A stretch of 18,805 bases of DNA from JAUHWS01 sp964571805 (GTDB lineage Bacteria > Patescibacteriota > Gracilibacteria > UM-FILTER-43-11): contig CAZNDI010000010.1 of assembly GCA_964571805.1 (NCBI GenBank), positions 1 to 18,805 of the forward strand, read 5' to 3'. Numbering within the stretch: position 1 is the first letter of the stretch; each line of letters starts with the position of its first letter. The position numbers were made by a program, and so were the translations under genes. Below, one piece after another: positions 1-7,446 of the stretch. The notes beneath the pieces were generated by a model. The model had not been told where the DNA came from and ran no database searches. It saw only the letters and a program-made list of their open reading frames with translations.

Positions 1-128
1 CCATTTAAAAAGTGCTTGAGGGTGGGGAGATCTTTGTAGTCAATCTCGTGCATTTGGTTGGTGCAAAAAGTGCATCTTCTTTTTCCGGGATTGAATTTTT
101 GATTGGTGGAGAAAATTTGTTTAGACAT
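1..128 (-). CDS. rpsR: 30S ribosomal protein S18, N-terminal part (runs off the window)
   Basis: The minus strand has an ATG at 128 and stays open to the window edge, giving about 42 residues. The start MSKQIFSTNQKF is followed by the S18 hallmark RRCTFC and then IDYKDLPTLKHFL, matching the S18 pattern of a C-x-x-C-like segment and an IDYKD motif before the first long helix. S18 binds S6 and 16S rRNA in the platform of the small subunit. The gene follows rpsF after about 54 bases on the same strand, the usual S6-S18 operon order, but without ssb between them. No Shine-Dalgarno sequence precedes the start. The identification rests on the conserved N-terminus only; the rest lies outside the window. 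Confidence 0.9.
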   Translation of the reverse strand, partial: MSKQIFSTNQKFNPGKRRCTFCTNQMHEIDYKDLPTLKHFLN

Positions 129-182
129 AATTTAAGAACAAGTTACTGAATAGGAATTAAGAATTTTGAAGGAAGTGACCGA

Positions 183-734
183 CTAGACATTGATGTCTTC
201 ACCTTCCAGAATCTTGCCTAGTTTGTCGTCCAAAGATTCTGCGTCAGCTTTTTTGCCCTTGTCCTTCACTTCAGATTTCTTTGCTCCGTCGTCGGTTTTG
301 TGGCTGTTCCCTGAGCTGTGCTTTTTTTCGTGACCTTTCTCTTCTTCGGCAGGTTTGACAGGCTTGGCGAGGACAACGTCTTCATATTTTTGATAGGTGT
401 AGTCCTTATCAAGGCTGGTCAAAAGGAAGCGGATGACGTCTTTTTCGATACGTAGGTGTTCGTCTAGTTCTCGATTGAAGGAGGTGGGGAGGGTGAGGTG
501 GTAGACAACGTAAATTCCCTCATCGTTTTTGGCGATGCGGTAGGCAAGCTTCTTTTTGCCAAGGAGGTCTCTCATGTCAATCTTTCCCTCATTTTCTTCG
601 ATAAATTTCTCGAATTCCTTGAGTTTTTTCTCCACAGCTGATTCAAGCAATTCAGGTTGGAGGATGAACATGAGCTCGTACTTTTTTAGAATGACTTCCT
701 TTTTGGTAGTCACTACTTCAACTTTCTTTACCAT
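183..734 (-). CDS. rpsF: 30S ribosomal protein S6 with charged C-terminal tail
   Basis: S6 pairs with S18 on the 30S platform. Residues about 17-109 carry the S6 fold: KKYELMFILQPEL at the first strand, RDLLGKKKLAYRI in the middle and the EKDVIRFLL region at the end. At 183 residues it is longer than typical S6 (about 95-135). The extra length is a short N-terminal leader (about 16 residues) and a Lys/Glu/Asp-rich, probably disordered tail from about residue 125. The start at 734 is the only ATG giving the full domain plus leader; MFILQ at residue 22 would cut the first strand. It is the first gene of an S6-S18 unit, with a promoter and structured leader upstream. Confidence 0.93.
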   Translation of the reverse strand: MVKKVEVVTTKKEVILKKYELMFILQPELLESAVEKKLKEFEKFIEENEGKIDMRDLLGKKKLAYRIAKNDEGIYVVYHLTLPTSFNRELDEHLRIEKDVIRFLLTSLDKDYTYQKYEDVVLAKPVKPAEEEKGHEKKHSSGNSHKTDDGAKKSEVKDKGKKADAESLDDKLGKILEGEDINV

Positions 735-758
735 GATGGTTATCTTTATGGACTAAAC

Positions 759-810
759 GGGCCCTTTTTTAGGATCTTTGGGCCAAAGATGATGCTCAAA
801 AAAAGAGCAT
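759..810 (-). promoter_or_regulatory. Structured 5' leader of rpsF-rpsR
   Basis: Between the predicted transcription start (about 808) and the rpsF ATG there are two perfect inverted repeats. ATGCTC/GAGCAT (792-797 with 805-810) flanks an all-A (plus-strand) loop. ATCTTTG/CAAAGAT (774-780 with 784-790) has a 3-nt loop. The GGCCC inside the second hairpin (minus strand) can instead pair with GGGCC near 759-764, so two mutually exclusive structures are possible. S6:S18 leader autoregulation is known in other bacteria; that this leader binds S6:S18 is inference. Confidence 0.45.
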
Positions 811-814
811 AGTC

Positions 815-842
815 ATTCTACACTCTTTTTTTCTGTTTGCAA
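815..842 (-). promoter_or_regulatory. Promoter of rpsF-rpsR
   Basis: On the minus strand TTGCAA (842-837) and TAGAAT (820-815) are separated by 16 nt. The -10 box matches the consensus at 5 of 6 positions and the -35 box at 4 of 6. The predicted start near 808 gives a leader of about 74 nt, longer than at the other genes here. Confidence 0.5.
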
Positions 843-865
843 CATAAAATACATCACTTTGAGCC

Positions 866-1654
866 CTATCGTGTCACATTCAAATCAGTCTCTTGTTCGG
901 CATTTGGCGCACTTATGGTGATTCGATCATTGTCGCTTCTAGAAATAAAGTAGCCAATGCCGGTTTCACTTTTGTTTTTGGGGTCTTCTGGTAAGTTGAC
1001 TAAATAAGTCTCATCTTCCATTAAAAATGACAAATCAATGCAGCCTGATGAAGATTCAGAGCTTTCGTCTAGGAGAGTAACCTCTTCCTCTGGCACCACC
1101 ACAACCTCTGGCACCTCCTCCTCTGCGATATCAGCTTTACACACTCGGTGCCCAAAGCCTTCATTGTTGAGTTGATTTTCAACATTACAGCCATAGCCAC
1201 TTCCTGAAAGTTTTTTTCCATCAGATAATTCCATAATACCCCATGTTTCAGCTTGAGAGCAGAGACTGCTTTTTACGGGTTGAACATCACCATTGCTTGC
1301 CAAAGTTTCACCAGGAAGGCAGCTGGTTCGCACGTTAAGGGTGCTTTGCCCATTGGATGTGTTCACACTTGCCATGAGTAGGTCAGGGCTAAAGGCCACT
1401 GGCTGGGTGATGGCTTGTGGTTTACAAATTTCAGTACTTTCTGTGGGGAGGGTGGAGGGAAGTGTTCCATCATGGTCAATGCTGTATTGGTACACAGCTT
1501 CCAAAATGGTTTTTACATCACTGTGGCGCTGTGCATCACGTGTGTCAGCCAATTGTTTTCCAGGGTTGATTGCCAAAACAACAATACCTGATAATATTGC
1601 TATGGCGGCCACGACTAGGAGAATTTCGATGAGGGTAAAACCTTTTTTAGGCAT
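866..1654 (-). CDS. Type IV prepilin-like / pseudopilin protein
   Basis: The N-terminus MPKKGFTLIEILLVV is a class III prepilin signal. Prepilin peptidase would cut after Gly5, leave Phe as residue +1 and Glu at +5, and the next 20 or so residues form the hydrophobic pilin helix. The following INPGKQLADTRDAQR segment is the form common in Patescibacteria pilins and type II secretion pseudopilins. The globular part (about 55-190) holds several cysteines that could form disulfides. An acidic, Val/Glu/Ser-rich low-complexity linker near residues 195-225 precedes a C-terminal segment. It probably builds a surface pilus used for adhesion or DNA uptake; comEC lies 3.5 kb away. It is monocistronic, with its own strong promoter and no clear Shine-Dalgarno. 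Confidence 0.88.
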   Translation of the reverse strand: MPKKGFTLIEILLVVAAIAILSGIVVLAINPGKQLADTRDAQRHSDVKTILEAVYQYSIDHDGTLPSTLPTESTEICKPQAITQPVAFSPDLLMASVNTSNGQSTLNVRTSCLPGETLASNGDVQPVKSSLCSQAETWGIMELSDGKKLSGSGYGCNVENQLNNEGFGHRVCKADIAEEEVPEVVVVPEEEVTLLDESSESSSGCIDLSFLMEDETYLVNLPEDPKNKSETGIGYFISRSDNDRITISAPNAEQETDLNVTR

Positions 1655-1687
1655 TTTATTTTTTTATGATGAATAAGTTATCGTTTT

Positions 1688-1716
1688 ATTATATCAAATT
1701 ATCATCATGATGGCAA
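1688..1716 (-). promoter_or_regulatory. Promoter of the prepilin gene (extended -10)
   Basis: Minus strand TTGCCA (1716-1711), a 17-nt spacer, then TATAAT (1693-1688) preceded by TGA, which makes an extended -10. The -35 box matches at 5 of 6 positions. The predicted start near 1681 leaves a leader of about 27 nt. This is the best promoter match in the window. Confidence 0.75.
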
Positions 1717-1732
1717 GTTTTTATGTTATTTT

Positions 1733-1923
1733 CTCACCTTACGCCCCCCTTTAGTATGAATTCTGTGTAATGACACAACTTTATAAGCGGTGAGCGAAGA
1801 GCGTGGAGCGGTGAGCTTGCTACATTTTCAAATTGAGATTAGCTTTTCTCTCTCCACTCCACGCTCTTCGCTTGTGATTCATAGGAAAGAATAGGGTGAA
1901 TCGGAGGGTGTGTGTAACATGAG
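1733..1923 (-). mobile_element. MITE-like element, copy 1
   Basis: This non-coding stretch is the reverse-complement counterpart of 18381-18556, with clear similarity end to end. Its ends, CTCACCTTACGC and (reversed) CTCATGTTACAC, form an imperfect terminal inverted repeat. Inside, a perfect 16-bp inverted repeat (1793-1808 with 1857-1872) can form a long hairpin. The flanks TTATTTT (1726-1732) and TTATTTA (1924-1930) match at 6 of 7 positions, as a 7-bp target duplication would. It fills most of the 298-bp gap between the prepilin and pcrA genes and ends 29 bp before pcrA. It encodes no protein, so any movement would need a transposase from elsewhere. Confidence 0.7.
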
Positions 1924-1952
1924 TTATTTAGACACAAGGGGTCCATTGGGGT

Positions 1953-4142
1953 ATGATTGGGGAAATGAATTTTTTAGACCAACTCAACCCTCAACAACGT
2001 GAAGCCGCCGAAACCCTGACGGGGCCACTTTTGATTGTGGCAGGGGCGGGAAGTGGTAAAACGAAGACTTTGACCCATCGAATTGCCAATTTAATCCAAC
2101 AGAAAAAAGCCATGCCATGGCAAATTTTAGCGGTGACCTTCACAAATAAGGCCGCTGCTGAGATGAAAAAAAGAGTGCAGACATTGATACAAAGTGAATT
2201 TGGAGATGAGTCTTCGCAACCTATGATTGGAACCTTTCATTCCATTTGCTTGCGAATTTTATGGAAACACTACGAAAAGGCCGGGCGTAGCAAATCGTTT
2301 GTGATTTATGACACCACTGATACAGAAGGTTTGATGAAACGATTGATCAAGGAGGCTCAAATTGACGATGAAAAAATCAAGCCCAAACTTGTTTTAGGGA
2401 TGATTTCTAAGGCTAAAAATTTACTTCAAACCGCTGAGGATTTTTCTGCCCGAACCACAAATTATTTTGAACGCTCTATCGCTCAACTTTTTCTGAATTA
2501 CGAAAAAAGACTTCGAGACAACAACGCAGTTGATTTTGATGACCTCATCATGCTCACGGTTCGACTCTTTGAAAATCATCCTGAGGTGTTGGAGGAATAT
2601 CAGGAGCGATGGCGTTACCTTAATGTGGATGAGTATCAAGATACGAATCACTGCCAATATATTTTGACGAAACTTTTGGCGAGTAAATATCGAAATTTGT
2701 GTGTGATCGGCGATAGTGATCAGTCCATTTATGCTTTTCGAGGGGCTGACATCACGAACATTCTTGATTTTGAAAAAGATTACACTGACGCAAAAATCAT
2801 CAAGTTAGAACAAAATTATCGCAGCACACAAAATATTCTGGATGCAGCAGATTCAATCATCGAAAAAAATCGTCAACGTAAGGCAAAAAAAATGTGGACG
2901 GATCAAGGGGGAGGGGATTTGATTGAGGTGATTCATGCTCAAAACGAGCAAGATGAAGCCAAATTTATTGCTCAAGAAATTGAGAAGTTGCGTAGGGAAA
3001 AAAAAGCAAAACTCTCCGATTGCGTGATTCTTTATCGTACCAATGCTCAATCTCGTATGCTTGAAGAGGCGATGCTGCGCTTTGGTTTGCCTTATAAGGT
3101 TTTGGGAGGAGTGCGCTTTTACGCTCGAAAAGAAGTCAAAGATTTGCTCGCCTACCTTCGAGTTTTAGTCAATCCTCACGATACCGATAGTCTGCTTCGC
3201 ATCATCAATGTGCCCACTCGTAAAATTGGACAAACCACGATTCAAAAACTCCAGGCCTTTGCTTTGGGTCGCTCACTCAATCTTTCTGAGGTTTTAAATC
3301 ATGTAGAGATGATTGATCAACTCGCTCCCCAGGCGAAAAAGAATCTTTCACATTTTTGGTCTTTTTTTGCTAAATGGCGTCAAGATTCCGTGGACAAGCC
3401 TGTCTCAGAATTGATCCGCTTGATGGTGAAGGATTTGAACTATAAAGGGTATTTGATTGATGGTACGGAAGAGGGAGAGATGCGTTATGAGAATATTTTG
3501 GAGTTGATTTCTGTATCTTCAAAATATGATGGTCTCGAGCCCGAATTGTCCGTCATTTCTTTTTTAGAAGAGGTGGCTCTTGTTGCGGAAACGGATAAGT
3601 TGACGGAAGAAGACACGGTGGTGACCATGATGACCTTGCATTCAGTGAAAGGTTTGGAGTACCCGTATGTTTTCATTGCGGGTTGCGAGGAGACGATTTT
3701 TCCTCATTCTCGCTCGCTTTATAACGAATTGGAGATGGAAGAGGAGCGTCGGCTCATGTATGTGGGGGTGACCCGAGCAATGAAAAAACTCTATCTTTTG
3801 GCGGCGAAGCAGCGGACCCTTTATGGTGATTATCAATCCAATCGCATGTCTCGTTTCATTGAGGATATTCCTGTGCATCTTGTCCAAAAAACGGGCATAC
3901 AAGCTTCCTCCTATGAATCTTTTTCAGCTCGAAATGACGTTGAGTCACAGCCTGTTTCGTACGAAGAAATTGAAACAGGAGAAGAGCGTTTTTCTGATGG
4001 AGATCGGGTGATTCATGCAAGTTATGGTCCGGGGATGATCATTGAAAGGCGAGGGGATTTGGTGACCGTGGCGTTTGAAAATAAGTTTTATGGTCTTAAG
4101 AAATTTGCGGCAAATATCGCGCCATTGAGAAAAATAAGCTGA
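1953..4142 (+). CDS. pcrA: UvrD/PcrA-type superfamily 1 ATP-dependent DNA helicase
   Basis: A 3'-5' DNA helicase for nucleotide excision and mismatch repair, and for clearing recombination intermediates. All SF1A motifs are present in order: Q motif LNPQQREAA, Walker A AGAGSGKT (residues 30-37), Ia TFTNKAAAEM, Walker B DEYQDTN, motif III GDSDQSIYAFRGAD, motif IV LEQNYRST, motif V TLHSVKGLEYPYVF and motif VI YVGVTRAM. The C-terminus ends with a Tudor-like GDRVIHASYGPG segment, as in PcrA. The length of 729 residues is normal. An ATG at 1965 (MNFLDQL) matches the family start better than 1953; the difference is four residues. The stop is TGA. rsmA follows after 50 bp, so the two may be cotranscribed. 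Whether it is called pcrA or uvrD is a matter of convention. Confidence 0.96.
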   Translation: MIGEMNFLDQLNPQQREAAETLTGPLLIVAGAGSGKTKTLTHRIANLIQQKKAMPWQILAVTFTNKAAAEMKKRVQTLIQSEFGDESSQPMIGTFHSICLRILWKHYEKAGRSKSFVIYDTTDTEGLMKRLIKEAQIDDEKIKPKLVLGMISKAKNLLQTAEDFSARTTNYFERSIAQLFLNYEKRLRDNNAVDFDDLIMLTVRLFENHPEVLEEYQERWRYLNVDEYQDTNHCQYILTKLLASKYRNLCVIGDSDQSIYAFRGADITNILDFEKDYTDAKIIKLEQNYRSTQNILDAADSIIEKNRQRKAKKMWTDQGGGDLIEVIHAQNEQDEAKFIAQEIEKLRREKKAKLSDCVILYRTNAQSRMLEEAMLRFGLPYKVLGGVRFYARKEVKDLLAYLRVLVNPHDTDSLLRIINVPTRKIGQTTIQKLQAFALGRSLNLSEVLNHVEMIDQLAPQAKKNLSHFWSFFAKWRQDSVDKPVSELIRLMVKDLNYKGYLIDGTEEGEMRYENILELISVSSKYDGLEPELSVISFLEEVALVAETDKLTEEDTVVTMMTLHSVKGLEYPYVFIAGCEETIFPHSRSLYNELEMEEERRLMYVGVTRAMKKLYLLAAKQRTLYGDYQSNRMSRFIEDIPVHLVQKTGIQASSYESFSARNDVESQPVSYEEIETGEERFSDGDRVIHASYGPGMIIERRGDLVTVAFENKFYGLKKFAANIAPLRKIS

Positions 4143-4192
4143 AGATTTGATTCATGAATTCAAATAAAAAATATCCATTTTAACTCATTTTT

Positions 4193-5017
4193 ATGAGCAA
4201 ACTTGATCAACTCAAAGCGATTTTACAATCCAAAAATCTGTGGGCCAAAAAAATGTTGGGGCAGAACTTTTTGGTCGATCAGGAAGCCTTGGATAAAATT
4301 GTAGACGCTGCAGATTTGTATGAAGGAGATGAGGTGGTTGAAGTGGGTCCAGGAACGGGATTTTTGACCGAGCAATTGATTCAAAAGGTCAAACATGTGA
4401 CTTCAGTAGAGCTAGACCAAGATATGGTTGATATTTTGAAGGCCCAATTCAGTTTGACGGAAAATTTGACCCTCATTCATTCAGATATTCTCAAGCTCAG
4501 AACTCAAGATTATGGCTTAAAAACAAAGCATTTTAAAGTGGTGGCTAATATTCCTTATTACATCACTTCTCCCGTAATTCGTCATTTTTTGCAGGGTGAA
4601 ATCAGACCAAAGGTGATGGTCCTCTTAGTTCAAAAAGAAGTGGCACAGAAGATTTGCTCTCTCAAAGGACGGAGCTTTATCACCATGGAAACCGCCGTTC
4701 AAGGGCATCCAGAATATATTGGAACGATTCCCGCTTCCTCTTTTTATCCCTCACCACAAGTGGATTCAGCCATCCTTAAAATCACCGTTTTTCCTGAGCC
4801 CAAGGTTCCGGAAGATCAACTGGATGATTTTTTACGCATCGTCAAATTCGGTTATTCCCAAAAACGAAAAAAACTGACCAACAGTCTGGGGGCCGGTTTG
4901 CACAAAGAAACTTTAGAAATGAGGGAGCTTTTGATTCAAGCGAATATCAACCCTGAGGTCCGGGCGGAGGATTTGGAAGTGGAGGATTGGAAGCGGTTGT
5001 TTGAAATTTTGAAATAA
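4193..5017 (+). CDS. rsmA: 16S rRNA (adenine1518-N6/adenine1519-N6) dimethyltransferase
   Basis: RsmA/KsgA dimethylates two adjacent adenines in the 3'-terminal hairpin of 16S rRNA late in 30S assembly, using S-adenosylmethionine. Visible motifs are GQNFL (23-27), the SAM-binding loop VEVGPGTGFLT (49-59), the acidic VELD (72-75) that contacts the ribose, and the catalytic motif IV NIPYYITSP (119-127). The C-terminal helical domain contains FGYSQKRKKLTNSL, typical of the family. At 274 residues it is full length. The gene lies 50 bp after pcrA, with a weak AT-rich inverted repeat between them (4145-4165). Its TAA stop sits inside a perfect 52-bp palindrome. Confidence 0.96.
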   Translation: MSKLDQLKAILQSKNLWAKKMLGQNFLVDQEALDKIVDAADLYEGDEVVEVGPGTGFLTEQLIQKVKHVTSVELDQDMVDILKAQFSLTENLTLIHSDILKLRTQDYGLKTKHFKVVANIPYYITSPVIRHFLQGEIRPKVMVLLVQKEVAQKICSLKGRSFITMETAVQGHPEYIGTIPASSFYPSPQVDSAILKITVFPEPKVPEDQLDDFLRIVKFGYSQKRKKLTNSLGAGLHKETLEMRELLIQANINPEVRAEDLEVEDWKRLFEILK

Positions 5018-5064
5018 AATAATTGTAGGCACGCGATTAATCGCGTGCCTACAATTATTTTATT
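5013..5064. terminator. Perfect 52-bp palindrome at the end of rsmA, probable terminator
   Basis: Every base from 5013 to 5038 pairs with 5039-5064, giving two 26-bp arms with no mismatch and no spacer. The core GTAGGCACGCGATT is GC-rich and the outer arms are A/T-rich, so a transcript from either strand folds into a long hairpin ending in a U-rich stretch. The left arm contains the rsmA stop codon and the right arm overlaps the putative -35 box of comEC. It may also be a repetitive extragenic palindrome. Confidence 0.75.
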
Positions 5065-5091
5065 GACATGTCAGCAGAAATTTATAATAAT
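5063..5091 (+). promoter_or_regulatory. Promoter of comEC
   Basis: A perfect TTGACA at 5063-5068 is followed by the run TATAATAAT (5083-5091). TATAAT itself is only 14 nt away, but the overlapping TAATAA (16 nt) or AATAAT (17 nt) would give normal spacing. The -35 box overlaps the end of the palindrome at 5013-5064. Confidence 0.5.
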
Positions 5092-5130
5092 TTCCCTCCA
5101 GTCTTCCCGACAAACTAATATTTTTTGTTT

Positions 5131-6447
5131 ATGGGAAGATTTTTTCATTATTTATTCTTGGCTCTTTTTGGATTCGCTCTTGGTTTTGCCCGGTGGTATT
5201 TAGGGGTTCATCATGTCACTCCCGATCAAATTGACTCTCAAAATGGTCAAAGTATTGAGGTGATTGGAGTGGTTCGGGAGGCGGATATACGGCGGGATCA
5301 GGCTAAATACACAATTTCCATTGAAGGCCAGTGGGTCGGTCAGATTCTCATCACTCTGCCAAAATATCCCCAATATGCTTACGGCGATCGGCTTAAGCTT
5401 TACGGAGATCTCCAGTCACCTGGTGTTTTTGAGGGGTTCAACTATGGAAATTATCTCAGTCGCTTTGACACCTACTCAGTCATGTATAAACCGAAAGTTG
5501 AACTTCTTGAATCTGCTCAAGGGAATCTTTTTTGGTCCGCCATGACCTGGATGCAAGGCAAATTCATGCAACAGATCAACTCTCTTTTTCCTGAGCCCCA
5601 TGCCAGTTTTGAGGCAGGATTGTTGGTGGGCGCTCGAAAGGGGATTCCGGAGGATTTGATGACTCAATTTAACATCACAGGCTTAACGCATATTATTGCC
5701 ATCAGTGGCTACAACATCACGATCATCATTGTTTTTGTGATGTGGGCCCTCAATGGGTTGCCTCGGAAAACGGCTTTTATATGCGCCGTTTTTGGCATCA
5801 TTCTTTTTACACTTTTTGTGGGGGCAAGCCCTGCGGTGGTGCGAGCGAGCATTATGGGAATTTTAGGCTTGATCGCTTTAAATTATGGGCGCTCAAATAA
5901 CATCCACCTCACCATTTTGTGGTCTGCAGCCATCATGGTGGCCTGGAATCCTAAAATCTTGATTTATGATGTGGGCTTTCAGCTTTCTTTTGCTGCCGTA
6001 ATGGGGCTGATTTATGTGGCGCCGCATTTTGAAAAATATTCTCAAAAACTTCCCGCCACTTTTGGCATTCGCGAGGCAATTGTCATGACGATGTCTGCTC
6101 AAGTGATGGCGTTGCCGATCATTGTTTACAATTTTGAACGCCTCTCCCTCATTGCTCCGATCTCTAATCTTCTTGTCGCCTTTGCCATTCCTCCCGCCAT
6201 GTTGTTTGGGTTTGTGGCGGTGCTCATTTCTTTTGTTTTCCCTCCTCTTGCCCTTATATTCGCTTATGTGGCGTGGGGTATTCTGGCGTACATCATCAAG
6301 GTGATTGAGCTGACTGCAGCCATTCCCTATGCCAGTGTGAATTGGGTGGGGATGCAACTCTGGATGATGGTGGGGTATTACGTGGTGTTGGGGGTTTTGC
6401 TGTGGAGGTTTAGGCCGAAGGAAAAAACGATCAATCTATCACCCTAA
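5131..6447 (+). CDS. comEC: ComEC/Rec2-family DNA uptake channel protein (no metallo-hydrolase domain)
   Basis: ComEC carries single-stranded DNA across the inner membrane during natural transformation. An N-terminal membrane pair is followed by a beta-rich region (about 25-110) like the DUF4131/OB-like part of ComEC. Then comes a polytopic competence domain with family motifs: HIIAISGYNITII (near residue 190), GASPAVVRAS and VGFQLSFAAVMGLIYVAP. The protein ends after the last helix at about 438 residues. The C-terminal metallo-beta-lactamase domain found in longer ComEC proteins (often 700-800 residues) is absent. I start at ATG 5131 because MGRFFHYLFLALFGF begins the first helix; a TTG six bases upstream is less likely. 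It has its own promoter and converges with the next gene. Confidence 0.9.
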   Translation: MGRFFHYLFLALFGFALGFARWYLGVHHVTPDQIDSQNGQSIEVIGVVREADIRRDQAKYTISIEGQWVGQILITLPKYPQYAYGDRLKLYGDLQSPGVFEGFNYGNYLSRFDTYSVMYKPKVELLESAQGNLFWSAMTWMQGKFMQQINSLFPEPHASFEAGLLVGARKGIPEDLMTQFNITGLTHIIAISGYNITIIIVFVMWALNGLPRKTAFICAVFGIILFTLFVGASPAVVRASIMGILGLIALNYGRSNNIHLTILWSAAIMVAWNPKILIYDVGFQLSFAAVMGLIYVAPHFEKYSQKLPATFGIREAIVMTMSAQVMALPIIVYNFERLSLIAPISNLLVAFAIPPAMLFGFVAVLISFVFPPLALIFAYVAWGILAYIIKVIELTAAIPYASVNWVGMQLWMMVGYYVVLGVLLWRFRPKEKTINLSP

Positions 6448-6475
6448 GAAGGCGAGATTCCCGAATCTCGCCTTC
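6448..6475. terminator. Bidirectional terminator hairpin between convergent genes
   Basis: A 12-bp perfect stem (GAAGGCGAGATT paired with AATCTCGCCTTC) with a CCCG loop lies directly after the comEC stop and 8 bp from the stop of the minus-strand gene. The tail on the plus side is T-rich (ATTTATTAATTTT); the minus side lacks a good U-run. Confidence 0.7.
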
Positions 6476-6483
6476 GGGATTTA

Positions 6484-7323
6484 TTAATTTTCCTTCTTAT
6501 ATTCCTCCAACACCCTCCTCAAACTCTCTTCCAAAGGCGGCATATGAATGCCCAAAGCTTCTCGTTTATCTGAAGTGAGCACGGTGTTGGATCGGCGTTT
6601 GTTTAAAGTGGCTTGATCTTCTGGGCTCATGACGTTGATTTCATAATTACGATCCACAATTTCTTTATACATGGTCATAATGCTCACATGGTCCATGGCA
6701 CCTATGTTGGTCATGTTGAAGATGCCGGTTTCCCCTCGTTCCATCAACTGAATCACGGCCGGAATGAAATCTTCCATCACGGTGCAAGAATTCATCATAT
6801 TGATCATTTTGGGGTACAAAATCATTTTATCGATCAAATTCTTTCGATGTTTTTTTCCCATGATCGGAATCCGAATTCTTAATTGCAAGACGTTCGGAAA
6901 TTCTTTGAGGGCTTTTTCAGATAAAATGCGGGTCCGACTATAGAGGGAGCCGAAGAAATTTGGCTCATCTTCCTCAGAAAATCCCTTTCCGTCATTGTCG
7001 CCATCATAAACACAGCCACTGGCCATTTGAGCGACTTTGATTCCCTTTTCTAATCCCGCTGAGGCTACGTTGATGGAGCCAGCGACGTTCACCCCAAAGG
7101 TTTCCGCAGGTTGATCTTCGCACCAGTCTACATTCGGTTTTCCGGTGATGCCGGTGGCATTGACGATGTAATCGGGCTGTTCTTTCTCAATTTCTTTTTT
7201 GATATCGGCTAAATTTCGAACGTCTATTTTTGGGTCGGCGACCACATAACCCTTTTCCAATAGAGCTTCTTTAAGTTGGGAGCCGATGAAGCCGGTGCTG
7301 CCAAAGAGGAGGATTTTTTTCAT
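6484..7323 (-). CDS. Nucleotide-sugar 4-keto epimerase/reductase-like SDR protein (plant NRS/ER-like)
   Basis: An extended short-chain dehydrogenase with the NAD(P)-binding loop GSTGFIG (residues 8-14) and strand order typical of the family. Its best resemblance, from memory, is to plant NRS/ER proteins, which turn 4-keto-6-deoxyglucose nucleotides into rhamnose nucleotides by combined 3,5-epimerisation and 4-reduction. Shared stretches are GKPNVDWCED (61-70), ASGCVYD (101-107), EEDEPNFFGSLYSRT (117-131), IPIMGKKHRKNLIDK, MTNIGAMDH and RRSNTVLTSDK. At 279 residues it is full length for a stand-alone enzyme. The active-site YxxxK reads YSRTR (Tyr128, Arg132), so the usual lysine is an arginine unless the register differs. 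It stands alone, between convergent comEC and divergent peroxiredoxin. RmlD-type dTDP-rhamnose reductase is the alternative call. Confidence 0.75.
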   Translation of the reverse strand: MKKILLFGSTGFIGSQLKEALLEKGYVVADPKIDVRNLADIKKEIEKEQPDYIVNATGITGKPNVDWCEDQPAETFGVNVAGSINVASAGLEKGIKVAQMASGCVYDGDNDGKGFSEEDEPNFFGSLYSRTRILSEKALKEFPNVLQLRIRIPIMGKKHRKNLIDKMILYPKMINMMNSCTVMEDFIPAVIQLMERGETGIFNMTNIGAMDHVSIMTMYKEIVDRNYEINVMSPEDQATLNKRRSNTVLTSDKREALGIHMPPLEESLRRVLEEYKKEN

Positions 7324-7446
7324 AAATTGAAGTTTTAATTACGTTCTTAGTTTAGTCTTTTGACTCAAGGAGTTCAAGTAATTGGATTGATCAATGGCCT
7401 CTGAAGGGGTATCTTGGTGAGGTATTAATCTCTAAAATCAAAAATT

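Noticed and set aside
1293..1676. Plus-strand open frame opposite the prepilin gene
   Set aside because: It is the antisense shadow of a well-supported prepilin and has no family features.
4145..4165. AT-rich inverted repeat ATTTGA/TCAAAT between pcrA and rsmA as a terminator
   Set aside because: The stem is weak and imperfect and no T-run follows; read-through into rsmA is more likely.
5893..6357. A 154-codon minus-strand frame opposite comEC, rich in His, Arg and Asn
   Set aside because: Its composition is that of an antisense frame to hydrophobic codons, and comEC is clear on the other strand.
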